64,000 nucleotides of DNA. Source: Emmonsiellopsis sp. PD_33. Taxonomy: Eukaryota > Ascomycota > Eurotiomycetes > Onygenales > Ajellomycetaceae. A program made the position numbers and the translations under genes. Positions 9,901-20,219 of this stretch are shown here, one piece after another. Position 1 is the first letter of the stretch, and the number at the start of each line of letters is the position of its first letter. The stretch is from positions 42,854-106,853 of the forward strand of contig JANTQF010000106.1 in NCBI GenBank assembly GCA_032988165.1, read 5' to 3'. The notes beneath the pieces were generated by a model. The model searched no databases. It had not been told where the DNA came from and saw only the letters and a program-made list of their open reading frames with translations.

Positions 9901-11049
9901 ATGTCCTCTCCTCAAAACACCACCAACAACAACACCAACAATAACACCAACAACAGCAACGGCAACAACAACAACAATATCACCACCGCCACCACCACTA
10001 CCACCACCACAACTCCCCGTCTCTCACTCTCTAGCCCTTTTACCCCCGACACATCCGCCCCTCTCGCCATGTCCACCTCATCACCCCCACCCACTACTAG
10101 CCCCTCCTCAATTCCCGACCCCGCTGCCTATCAACTAGCCTGCATCTACCTCGAACAGATGCGCGAGATACTAGGCGTCGACGTGTCCTCACCAATGCCC
10201 CTGACGCTCGCGCAGGTCCATGAGGCCATGGAGCAGCTGCGCGTGCTTGCCCAGGAGCGCAATGGGGAAGCGCAAAAGACCAAGGGAACGGGGCCGGGGC
10301 AAAAATGGGGGTTGTGGAAAGATTGTGCGGAGATCTGGTGCAACAAGGTCATGCGGCAGGTGGATAGGGTGGCTTTGATGTTTCGGAAGGGGGATGGTAA
10401 CGGCAAGGTCAACGATAACGGCAACGGCAACGGCAACGGGAATGATGAGGGCAAAGATGACAATAACGAGAGAAACGTCGCTGTCGATGGAAAGGGCAAT
10501 GGCAACGGCAAGGGCATGGATAGCGAGGAGAAGAGCGTCCACGATAGCGACGAGGAAAATCTAGCCATCTGCAATAAATATCGCCGGGAATACGTGATGC
10601 AGTATTTTAAGGGGCTAGAGGACCATCCGGACATAGAGCGTGTGCTGCAGTCGGTCGATCGACAAATTGGTCCTCCATGTCTAAGGAACTGCGATGGTGA
10701 TGCAGGTACCAACGCCAATACCAGCATGGGCGTGCCCGCGCCCGCCCCTGCTGCTGCTACTACCTCTACCGCAGCCACCCCCGCAGAATACACTATCGAG
10801 TCGGGTCTAGATGCAAATGTCAGCGCCAGCAGCGTGAAGACCCCCGTCGACAGTGAAACAGCTGAGGCTATCATCGCTACAAACGCCAACGACGACAGCA
10901 GCAGTAACAGCGATGTTAGCAAAGAAGATGCGGACGGCGAGTACGACCTCGTTGCCTTGGAGGACGGGGATGACGGTCGGCCGGTTCGTAGCCAGTTTGC
11001 CAGTTTTGACTTGCCAGTGGAGGCAAAGCCGCCGGAGGGGTTGTTGTAG
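9901..11049 (+). CDS. Asn/Gly-rich acidic protein of unknown function
   Basis: Single open frame of 382 residues from the ATG at 9901 (the frame is open back to 9745 but with no ATG there). I do not recognise a family. The first 45 residues are almost pure Asn and Thr, from an AAC/ACC repeat. A plausible folded part follows (about 75-165: YQLACIYLEQMREILG, then LTLAQVHEAMEQLRVLA, and a Trp-rich WGLWKDCAEIWCNKV helix). Then a GNGNGN repeat, a charged helix (NLAICNKYRREYVMQYFKGL) and an acidic tail. The helix-repeat pattern suggests a scaffold or regulatory protein rather than an enzyme. A small intron cannot be excluded but is not needed. Confidence 0.65.
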   Translation: MSSPQNTTNNNTNNNTNNSNGNNNNNITTATTTTTTTTPRLSLSSPFTPDTSAPLAMSTSSPPPTTSPSSIPDPAAYQLACIYLEQMREILGVDVSSPMPLTLAQVHEAMEQLRVLAQERNGEAQKTKGTGPGQKWGLWKDCAEIWCNKVMRQVDRVALMFRKGDGNGKVNDNGNGNGNGNDEGKDDNNERNVAVDGKGNGNGKGMDSEEKSVHDSDEENLAICNKYRREYVMQYFKGLEDHPDIERVLQSVDRQIGPPCLRNCDGDAGTNANTSMGVPAPAPAAATTSTAATPAEYTIESGLDANVSASSVKTPVDSETAEAIIATNANDDSSSNSDVSKEDADGEYDLVALEDGDDGRPVRSQFASFDLPVEAKPPEGLL

Positions 11050-12917
11050 TTTGCCTTTGCTTAATTTGTCCCAGTCCCTCAGCGTTATGGCCAGTTCTTT
11101 GGATGTTTTCCTGACTCTGTTTTGCGCCGATGCAGCAAGCGATGACACGTTGGCCTGGTTCGAGCTACGGCTCGCCAACGCATGGATGTATGTGCATAGA
11201 TTTCTTCTTCTTCTTCTTCTTCTTCTTCTTCTTCTTTTCTTTTTTCTTTTTTTTGGAATACAGTACGGTATGAAATCGGGTTGTACATGGATGGAGTCGG
11301 CTATCCGGTTATCCTACATTGCCTTCAGTTATTCATTTGGATATAAAATAACATACCTACACCATTCATGAATCATGGCAATAGTATCCAAGCAATCAAT
11401 CCCATTTCCAATTTGCCTCTGGGCTGTCCTGTGTTGGTCTCCTTAACCTTAAGCCGGGACCGGACCGAATAGTAGTTTTGGGTTTGCAAATGCTAGAGCG
11501 CTAGTTAGTTTAGTCGAGTAGTGATTCTGATTTATGGAAACCATTATTATGCTCCCACCCACCTCTGCACAGCGGAGGTACGATTAGGTTTGAATTTCCT
11601 AGGAAGGAGAGAGGTTTTCTCCAGGGGAAAAAGCCTGACACATATCCAAGAATCTAATTCACTCCCGCCCCCCCCTGTCGAGATGCTGGATGGGTATGCC
11701 TCGTTACTGTCATAAGAGGCTGAAGGTAGGTGGGTGGGTGGGTGGGTAAGTAGCATGGGATGAGACGCACGTAGAAACCGAAGCTGAAACTGAACTAGTA
11801 TAAATGAATGAATGATTAAAAGAGATACTCACATACTCAAAAAAAGGAAGCAGGGGAGAAGAAAAAAAAAAGATAAAAGAGAAAAGAGAAAAAAAATTAA
11901 GAACGCAGTAATAATTTCTCTCCCTTTCCTTCCTTTGCTTCCAAATCCCAAAAAACATGCTACAAACCAGGAGACTGGGGAAACGGAAACCACAGGCACA
12001 CAGAGAATAACTCCAACTCCACTCAGCTACCTACCCTTCCGTGCTATACAAAGAGTGAAAAAAAAAAGAACAGACAAGGAAATAAAATAAAACTTACACC
12101 ATGCAAATCGAGAGTTTGAAAGAAGGAACGGACTAGCTTCCACTCGGCTCGGGACCTGGCAGCCACAAAGGAACGCAGGTCGAAAGGTGTAAAGGACGGG
12201 AGTTGAGGTGGGACTCGGTGGGTGAAGGGGATGGGGAGGAACAAGACATTAAAATCGATCCGAATAATGACTCTGAAATACAGAAAGGACACCGAACATC
12301 AAACAAAAAAGATAATATAAAAAAAATAGATAAGAGAGTTATGCTCCGCCATTTCCAACCAAACCAACCAAGATTGATAGAAAAATGGGCCAAGAAATGA
12401 AAGGGAAGCAAGAAAATCACACGCCTAGAAAGGTCCCAACCAACAACCCCAACGACCAAGCCCCCCTTTTTTCTTTCGACAAAAGAAAAAAAAGAAGCGA
12501 ACACAAAAACCTGCAATTACCAAAAAATAGCTCGAAGCCACCATCAAGCATCAAAACCAGACCATATTCGCGGGGAAAACCAAAAACATCCAACAAATAT
12601 CCCCGACTAAAAAAGAAAATTGCTAAAAAGACGGGGAAGCCAGGTAAAATGAAACGAAAAAGAAAAAAGAGAATACTAGCCATCCCTATTTTGCCATTTG
12701 CCGTTGTGCCATTTTGTGTTTCCCCCGGCCCTTGAAAAATAAAAATTTCCCGTTCTCCGATGCGATTTTTTCTTGTACAGAAACTAACCAAAAAGGGGAT
12801 ATTCGTTCCGAGCTCTTACCCCCTTCCAACGCCAAAAAAAAAAAAACCGCGCCCAAGAAAAGAGTTCGGAGACGGCCCGGGGTCATTAATTATGCCGTCA
12901 CTGTGCGTCGTAGTCGC
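11050..12917. other. Convergent spacer, A-rich
   Basis: The stretch lies between two converging genes. It has a (CTT)n run at 11201-11237, a (GGTG)n run near 11729-11746, and long A-rich purine sequence at 11840-12880. The open frames on both strands are Lys/Asn- or Phe/Leu-rich readings of this composition and are not believed. Confidence 0.55.
11201..11237. repeat. (CTT)n microsatellite
   Basis: About twelve CTT units followed by a T-rich tail, in the 3' region of the Asn-rich gene. Confidence 0.9.
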
Positions 12918-14699
12918 TTAGCCCCAAACAGAAGCTTGAACGCCCAAGGAGTTCTTTGATCTCCATACTCCGCTTCCATTACCCCATCCGAGACCAACGT
13001 GGCCGGATGGCTCACTCACGCCAGAGCCAGAGGCTGCGGCAGTAGAGTTGGAAGGATTGGATGCGGACGAAGTTGCCCGTTCATTCCCATTCATACCAGC
13101 GCCCGCAGCGGTGGTAGCAACCTCGTTGGGGGCGAACCCGTAGCCCAGCGGAGAGGGCAAGGGGGTTGTGGAGCGTTTGTTCAACGCCGGGTTGACTGCC
13201 TGTCCAGCAGCGGACTGCTGGAGGGGGCGAGATCCGATGGGCCCAACTGATGTAACATTGGGTTTCGGCCCCAGCTGACGGGAAGATACCGAATCGGCGC
13301 TACCGCCACCCGGGGAGGAGGTAGAGGTCTGTGGCTGCTGCTGGTTGGGGTTGGAGTCGAAGATGCCGTACGAGGTAGGGTTGGCTCCGGAGCCAGGGGA
13401 GGCAGCGCTATTGGCGCGGGATGGGGATTGAGGAATGGCAGGGGACGGGCCAGTTCCAGCAGCGGATGAGGGCTGGCCTGCGTTCTCGGAGTTACCCTGG
13501 CCAAGGCCAAAAGGGTCTACACCTCTAGGGGAAGGGCCGCGTGCTCCGCTGCCGGTGGTGGTCGGGGTGCCAGCTGCTTGGTTGTCCGGGCGAGAGTTGG
13601 GATGTTCCTCGCCATTAGGGTAGAAATCGGGGCTAGCATTGCCATACAGAGCACGGCGCTGGCGTGCAATCCATTCGCGTCGGCTTTCTTCGCTCATCGC
13701 AGCGGGACTCATGGAACGATCGGATTTGTTTCCAGACATTTCGGAGGAAAGGCCTTTTTCCAATGCAACCCATGTTAAGATACAAGTACAACACTCATGA
13801 ACATATAAATTTTCGGAGGAGGAAAAAGGAAGGGAGCCATATAGATGCAGCAAACAAAAAATTGTCATGATAAAACACATATTGGTCCAGAAATAGAAGG
13901 TTGCAAAAACAAACAAAAACACCAAGGTCAAAATCAAGATAATCAAACAGATAGGAAACGGATAGCAACGCTCGTCACGTACGGTGGATCTGCTGCTGAT
14001 GGTGGTATTTGCGGAGCTCTCCCTCACGCTGTGCTGCCATCCGTCGCTTCGCCTGCATCATCTGCTCTACTTCGTTTGGGCGTCCCTGGTAACGTTGAGC
14101 AGCATAGAAACCTTGTACGTTGGATGCGGAGTGCGGGCGTAGAGATTCGTAGTCGCTAAGCGAGTTGTGACGCTGGGGCACGGAGCCCATCATGCGAGGA
14201 TCTTTTGATGCCGTTTAGGATACGAAACCGAAATATATTTTTGGGGTTGGATCGATGGAACATACCAAACTCCTGGTAGGGGCGCCCCATCATCAGGGGG
14301 ACAGAGTCCCGACGAGGAAGGCCGTTGAACAGCTTTCCACTCTTCACCAGGTTGTCGATGGCACGATCAACCTCTTTAGACGTATTAGTATGTGGTTGAA
14401 AAAAACGCCCAACCCGTATTATATGCCGGACCCAATATCATAACCAGCGTCGATCCCATCGACAGGTGTAAAAAAAAATAAACCATACCATCAAACTGTG
14501 AAGAAAAGGCCGAGGTGTCATCGCGCTGGGACGTAGAGCTGGTACCTGTGGGCGGAGAGAATATTATCAGCGCATGCCCATGCACCCGACCATCGCAGAA
14601 GGGTCCCGTTGCCATACCAGATCGCGAAGGAGGAGCGGGTTGCTCCCAGGAAGCTTGGCGCATGGGCGCCTGCCATCCTTGAGGCTCATAATATGCCAT
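12918..14699 (-). CDS. Conserved fungal protein of unknown function
   Basis: Five exons on the minus strand, 14699-14618, 14545-14489, 14373-14266, 14201-13983 and 13753-12918, give 433 residues with all phases closing. It starts MAYYEPQGWQAP. Visible segments are a short N-terminal helix (FDEVDRAIDNLVKSGK), PRRDSVPLMMGRP, a basic helix (VEQMMQAKRRMAAQRE), MSEESRREWIARQRRALYG, and a long Ser/Pro/Gly/Asn-rich disordered half ending GVQASVWG. I know similar proteins in other filamentous ascomycetes only as uncharacterised; no domain name applies. Basic helix and phospho-site-like Ser-Pro pairs suggest a regulatory or RNA/DNA-associated factor, which is guesswork. An in-frame ATG 11 codons upstream exists, but MAYYEP is preferred. 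The first intron is fixed by phase around SRSG-TSST. Confidence 0.8.
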
Positions 14700-17600
14700 G
14701 ATTATCGATCCACAATGTCTCTCAATATGCAAGGGCCAGCAACGCGAGCTGTGACAGGGCAGGTCGGGAAAAAGGAATGTACGTCCGCAAGAGAGGTATC
14801 GTCACCGAAGTCGAGACCTAACGAGGAGGGATGGAGTAAGCATGAGCCAGCAGCAGAGCAAAGAGGCGCTAAACGGGGATTTGTGGGATGTCGGGGGCAG
14901 AAGTCGGGTCGAGTGTGGAGAGGAGAGGTGGCCGTTCTCGATGGGAGTTTGTGGCGGGCGTTCCCGAGTTATTCAGCCCAAGCAACTTTTTTTTGGCAGC
15001 AGCCTTTTCTAGGCAGCCTGAGAAGATCGACATCGAAGAAGGGCGAAGGACAGGTTGCTGTTATTGGTGGTGATGCTGGTTGGTGGTTGGTGTGGGTGGG
15101 CGAAGGCGTATGATACCCTGTAACCCCGAGGCAAAGGAAAAAAAGACAGACAGAACTCACGGTACAAAAGGAGAGCGACACTCCAGGGCCTGCAGGGAGA
15201 GGATGGTTTGGAATCAACCAACTACTCTCGAGTCAGCGGGGAAGACGCAGCAGCTATGTAGCGACGGCCCCTGAAGACACACTGGGCCACAGCCAGCCGA
15301 GCGGACAGGCGAAAAGAGGGAGGGGAAAAGAGAGGAGGAGCGGGAGACGGGGGAAGAGAGAGAGGAGAGGAGGAGGGAGCGTGGCTGAGAGAGCGATGAA
15401 GCTGATTGGGATGCAGAGAGAGAGAGAGAGAGGAGAGGAGAGGAGAGGAGAGGAGAGGAGAGGAGGAGAGGAGAGGAGGCTCACGAAGCGACAGTCCGCG
15501 GGAAAATTGAGAGCAGGCCCGAAGGGGAAAGGCGGCTGCGGTCGCGGAGACACGCGAGTATCGCCGTTACCAATCTTACCGTACAGGCCTCCATACTCAC
15601 GTTGCAATTGGAATTGAGCAGCGAGCACCAGCAGGACAAATAAATAGATAATTGCGGATGGATTGCTCCTATCAGCCCTTTTGTTATTGTTGCTGTTCGA
15701 ACTCTTTTTTTTACTTTTTCCCTCATACTTTTTCCTCCTGCCTCAACCCTCGAAATAGCTGCGATTAGACATTTCACGATTACACTCTCACACTCTATCA
15801 GACAGGGTAAAGCTAATTGCAACTACCGTAATAAATCTCCAATCCCCAATCTCGAATATCCAGATCCAATATCCAATACCAAATATCCAATATCAAATAT
15901 CAGATGTCCAATCCATGAGCTGCTGACACAACAAATACTATCAGACAACTTCCCAGAGACCTGTACAGAGCCATACGGCAGTTAATTACGGGCTGCCAAG
16001 AGCCCGAGTGGCTCTTTAATTTCCTTTTGGGCAGTGGGTCACTTTGATGTCTTTCCTGCGAGTGTTTGTCGAGGACCTCTGTACATATTTCTACAGCAGG
16101 TAATAGATAGATTCTACATCTGCTAGTAACTATGCCACCGGTCCGTTCTGATAATAATATATACCCCGTCAAGCTCGTAAGAGCAATGGTATCGCCATCC
16201 GCCCGATGCCGAAGGAACTATGCGAATTATTAATATCCCGCATCTCACCGAAGACCTTGCTCGCTCACGAGGTAACGGGGTATATAAAACAACCACTCCA
16301 AACCCCTCCCCCCTCCACACGAGAAACCTTGAGCCACAGCGGGCAATCTACAGAGCCACCTACCTCATGGCTTAAAACTCCTCGTATAATGCCCTTGTGT
16401 TTCTTTCTTTGACCCCCACCTCCAACCCATCCTACCACCCGAACCTACCCACCTACATACTACCTACATCTCCGCATCGCTACATGCCGGCCGAAAGGAA
16501 ATCCGCGGCCTCGGTACCTACGTACGATACCTACATATGCGTAGATATTTTCAAAAGCAACCCCGAGAGAAACATAATAATAACCCCCCCATCCCTCATC
16601 ACTAAACCCATGAACCGGCACCATCCATCCATCCATCCACATCAATCTCATCTCGCCAATCAATCTATGAAACTATCAAACCCTACCCCCGTCAGGGATA
16701 GATATATATATGACCTCAGCACCAAACGGCATCCCCGTCCCGTTCAACCTTGGAACTACGTACGTATGTACGTTAACATCAACTGACTGACTGACTACCC
16801 CCCCCCCCCCGTCCTATTTTGATTTTTATCCTTCTTATTCGATTCTAGAAGGATTTCTCTTTCTATCTTGTTTCTTAAAACCCCACCTCTCCCTCTCTTT
16901 CTCGCCAAAAAAAAAAGTGTGTCCCTTACATCCATCCAACTCTGCAACTAGCTAGTTATCTATCGACAGAAACTAACCCCATTTAAAAATCCATCCATCC
17001 CTTCCTACCCATCTGTCTGTCTATGTCTGTATGCATATCCCTCATAAACTACATACATACATGTGCATAGCTGAAAACCTCCTCCATCTCCATATCCATA
17101 TCTACCCGAACATATGAAATTCTTACTAAGTCGGCTTACGCGGGTTATCATATGGTGTGGTAGGGTTGGGTTGGAAAATACGACGTCAGGACTCAGGTTG
17201 CTGGGGGATGGAGGGGTGGAGGGGTGAGGGAGAAGTAGGTTCATAGGCTGGTTTGCGCTGGGTTGGGTTAGGTTAGGTTAGGTTGGGCCGGGCTGAATGG
17301 GGATCTGGGGAGTTCTATTTCTCTATTTTTCTGGGGGTGTGGTGGGGGGGTTATTCAGTTGGTGGTTAGTTATGTGGTTGGTGTATTATCGTGGTTCAAG
17401 GAGAGGATAAGGCTAACTTGAGGAAGATATTATCTTCTTTCTTCTTTATACTCTTGTTTGAGACATTCGGAGTAAAGTAAGTGCTGGTGGTATGGGTGAT
17501 ACTTTTAATTTTTAGTTTTTGCGGATTTCCCGCTCTTCACCATGGAGGTTGAGGTTGCGATTGATTTTATTGGCTAAGGTTTAGTTAGTTAACCTAGATT

Positions 17601-17960
17601 ATGTAACTAACTAACAAGGCATGACGTCATGGCGATATGATGGCGGCATCAAACAGGCCTCGAGATACGAGATACGAGGTACATACTTCCCCCCTTCCTC
17701 TCATAGTTGAGAAAAGAAAGAACAAAGAAGAAATATCCAATAAAGCTTTGCCTGCTTCTCTAGCTCGGTAATTAATATGTTAAATAATAAACCTCTCTCC
17801 GTCCACCCTCGATAAATCAAACTACTAACTGCCCCAACCCAGCCATCAGTCGCAGCCCCCGAAGGAACGAAAGCTCCAAGACCGGAACAAACCAATACTT
17901 TGCCATCAGTGTGGCTGGCGAACGCAAGAGTTCTAAAAGCTCCTCTGCATCCTTCATCCC
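14700..17960. other. Repeat-rich spacer, 3.2 kb
   Basis: Leader and promoter of the preceding gene plus intergenic sequence. Contains the GAGGA minisatellite, short CCAT, CTGA and poly-C runs near 16615-16810, and a TTAGG-like run at 17261-17287. No gene recognised on either strand. Confidence 0.5.
15411..15480. repeat. GA / GAGGA pentanucleotide repeat
   Basis: An (AG)n run followed by at least seven GAGGA units, purine on the plus strand. It lies about 0.7 kb upstream of the 433-residue gene, probably in its promoter or leader. Confidence 0.85.
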
Positions 17961-17967
17961 CTGGGAA

Positions 17968-19694
17968 TCAGGACCGCAGATTTCTCAATCCAGCTAAGCC
18001 AACTGGAAGCAGGCGAAAGACATTTTCAAGCTTGCCAAGATGAAAATTTGCAACAACAAGAGCATGCATGCGCTCCTTTCTAAGGACTTGAGGTATGTCA
18101 TCTGATTTCCATTCCTCAATAGTCAGCTTCAGCCACCACTTAGCTTCCCGCGGTACGTCATGTTCTAAATATATCTGCGATAGTTGGAGGATAGGAGACT
18201 GTGATTGAATCGCATTGTTGTCCAATCACGGTTCTGGACACCGATTTTGCCTGCATATAGCCTTTCTGCATCCTGCAATTGTCCTTGCCCGGAATAGGCA
18301 CGTGAAAGGATAATGCGGGTACCCAGGTGCTTCCTCCGCAAGCTCTGGTCATCGATCTTCACAATGGGTGCGAGCAGCTGCACAGGTTCTGCTAATCGGC
18401 CTTGGTATACCTGGGTGTGTATGCCGTGCCTAACTTTCGTAGGGCCGTGGGTGACCATATACTGCTTGATGAGTACCTCTCCAAATAAGCGTGAAGCCTC
18501 ATCAGGTTTCTATTGTTTGAATAGTGGTCTGCAACTCTTGTTTTAACTTCCAAAACCCTTATATTCCCAAAACCAAACAAATTTTGGTGGATCTCCGGGT
18601 TTTCTAGGAAGAGTGATTCCACCTCATCTCATTTTTGCTGCATACTCATAGTCACCGGCCTGAGGGATTTGAGAAAACAGTTCCGGTAGTTGACATACCC
18701 AATTCCACCCAGCTCGAATAGTTACGTCAACTCTCGACGGGAACGATTGGTCCATTAGACGACTATGCGTCTGATTGTTCGAGGATAGAGGATCAGCCCA
18801 CGAACATGGGATTTCTGGGATACAGGACGATGGCCGTTGGCCTATCAGTGACAAGTCAGGTGGAGGGATAACCAGGAATTTACTTACAGTGTTGATGCTG
18901 GTGCTTCCACTGACAAGGGGGGATGGGTAAAGGTACTAGTAGTTCTTCTGCATAGGCTGTAGCTATAGCTGCCGCATAGGGTCGCCATCCCTTGTTTTTG
19001 TGTGAATCTGCATATTCACAAATGCCTTTGATAGCAAAGCTTGGTAAATCATTCATGAGGCTTCTTCCACCTCGAAGCGGAGCTATGCGCGCCTCTCGAA
19101 ACACCGCCCTTTATGACTTGGTTAACTACCCGATATCATGAGGCTCTCGTCCAAAATGGCTATCAAACAAAACATCCTCGCCAGCATTTTCACGAGAAAA
19201 TTCAGCAGCTCCAGGCGATTTGGCGGTGATGTTGCTCGAACCCTACAGGTGCGAGAGTATGTTCTCAATGATTTAATAATTTGCAGCATGCAGTTTTGCG
19301 CCTGCATTCAAAAGACTGGCTGGTGGGGGGTTAAGGAAGCCTGTCGGTTGTATGTGACCCCCTTGGCCCGTCTTCCCGAAGTCGTACTGTACAACACCTC
19401 CTCGGCTTCCCTTGGAATTATTTAGGTACACTTACAACAACATTCCCAAGGCGAATGCCTAGCAGCAGCGCAAGTCTTACAGGGTGGAAGTTTCCGGTTT
19501 GGCCTTCAGGTAGGCATACCGCGACGACATTATGGTAACTGACACGGCCTTATGAGTATGCTGGAGCCAAGAATACCTTGAAGTGTTCCATGTTTCTCGT
19601 CAAACATCAGCTGTGCAGCTGCCAGCACGATGGGCAGAGTACAGAGACGGACCCAGGCAATGGCGCAGTTTTGGGATCGAAGGCGACGAGACAT
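17968..19694 (-). pseudogene. Broken NLR-type gene: nucleoside-phosphorylase domain plus TPR remnants
   Basis: Read on the minus strand through frameshifts, this is a decayed fungal STAND/NLR gene with an N-terminal purine/uridine phosphorylase (PNP_UDP-like) domain. Pieces in order: start at 19694 with AIAWVRLCTLPIVLAAAQL and FDEKHGT; about 19553-19437, HNVVAVCLPEGQTG then GNVVVS; about 19416-19252, GGVVQYDFGKTGQGG and SLLNAGAKLHA, broken by a TAA; about 19236-19131, EFSRENAGEDVLFDSHFG; about 19082-18924, FEVEEA, a frameshift, then LMNDLPSFAIKGICEYADS and AYAEELL. The segment with the glycine-rich GIGGG loop is deleted. After the phosphorylase come TPR-like pieces (18620-17970: NPEIHQNLFGFGNIRVLE, PVQLLAPIVKI, LSRAYSGQGQLQDAERLY) with stops between them. 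No P-loop NB-ARC/NACHT is visible. Intact relatives are thought to work in non-self recognition and regulated cell death. Confidence 0.85.
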
Positions 19695-20219
19695 CACAGC
19701 CGTCTGCTGTGGCTGGGAAATTATGTTGCGCAGATATGGGGATCAGGAAAACAACTGGATCGGCTTCGAATATTCAATTTCTAGGGAGGTGTAATCGATC
19801 CCGCCCCTCGAGTTCGATCTTGGGTCACCCATGTTGGGTTCGGGGGCTGGTGTTACGACTCTCCTGCAGGCGCTTATGTGGAACGAACCTCTTCGAATTA
19901 GTCCAGCAAGGCTTGGGTCCCCAGCAAATCTGGACACCCAGCTACTGGCAGCTAGCCCCTGGTTGTCCTTGGGGCGGGTTCGTCAACCTCCGTCGCCCAA
20001 TCATGCCCGCTGTATGTTGCCAACAAGGCTGCTGGCGCCAGCGGTCATCCCGTGCATGCCTGCAGGCCAAGAACAGGTCCACTTCAACCGCTGCGAGGCT
20101 AGAGGATTAGCCGCCGTCGAGGTGGTTTAAAATGGCCCCAGTCCCCTCCGAGAGGCTCATGATTTTGTTACATTGGGCCGTCCGCAGAGGGAAGGCCTTT
20201 GGATACGGCGATCAGAACA
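19695..20219. other. Spacer between NLR relic and CorA-like gene
   Basis: About 0.5 kb. A 175-codon open frame across it on the plus strand is the antisense of the NLR relic at its left end and has no recognisable motif at its right end. It probably holds the divergent promoter of the CorA-like gene. Confidence 0.4.

Noticed and set aside
9912..10094. Antisense open frame rich in Val/Leu over the Asn-rich gene
   Set aside because: It is the complement of the AAC/ACC repeat; the sense frame has the better start and length.
10146..10922. 258-codon minus-strand open frame
   Set aside because: Shadow of the Asn-rich gene; composition is Ser/Leu/Pro from the repeats of the sense strand.
12385..12959. 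Lys/Arg-rich open frames in the 12.4-12.9 kb spacer
   Set aside because: They follow A-rich composition; no start context, splice sites or motifs.
17261..17287. TTAGG-like run resembling telomere repeat
   Set aside because: Only about three imperfect units (GGTTA, not TTAGGG) inside a spacer with other short runs; no subtelomeric context.
19583..20110. 175-codon plus-strand open frame near the NLR relic
   Set aside because: Its left end is the antisense of the phosphorylase-domain start; the rest has no motif.
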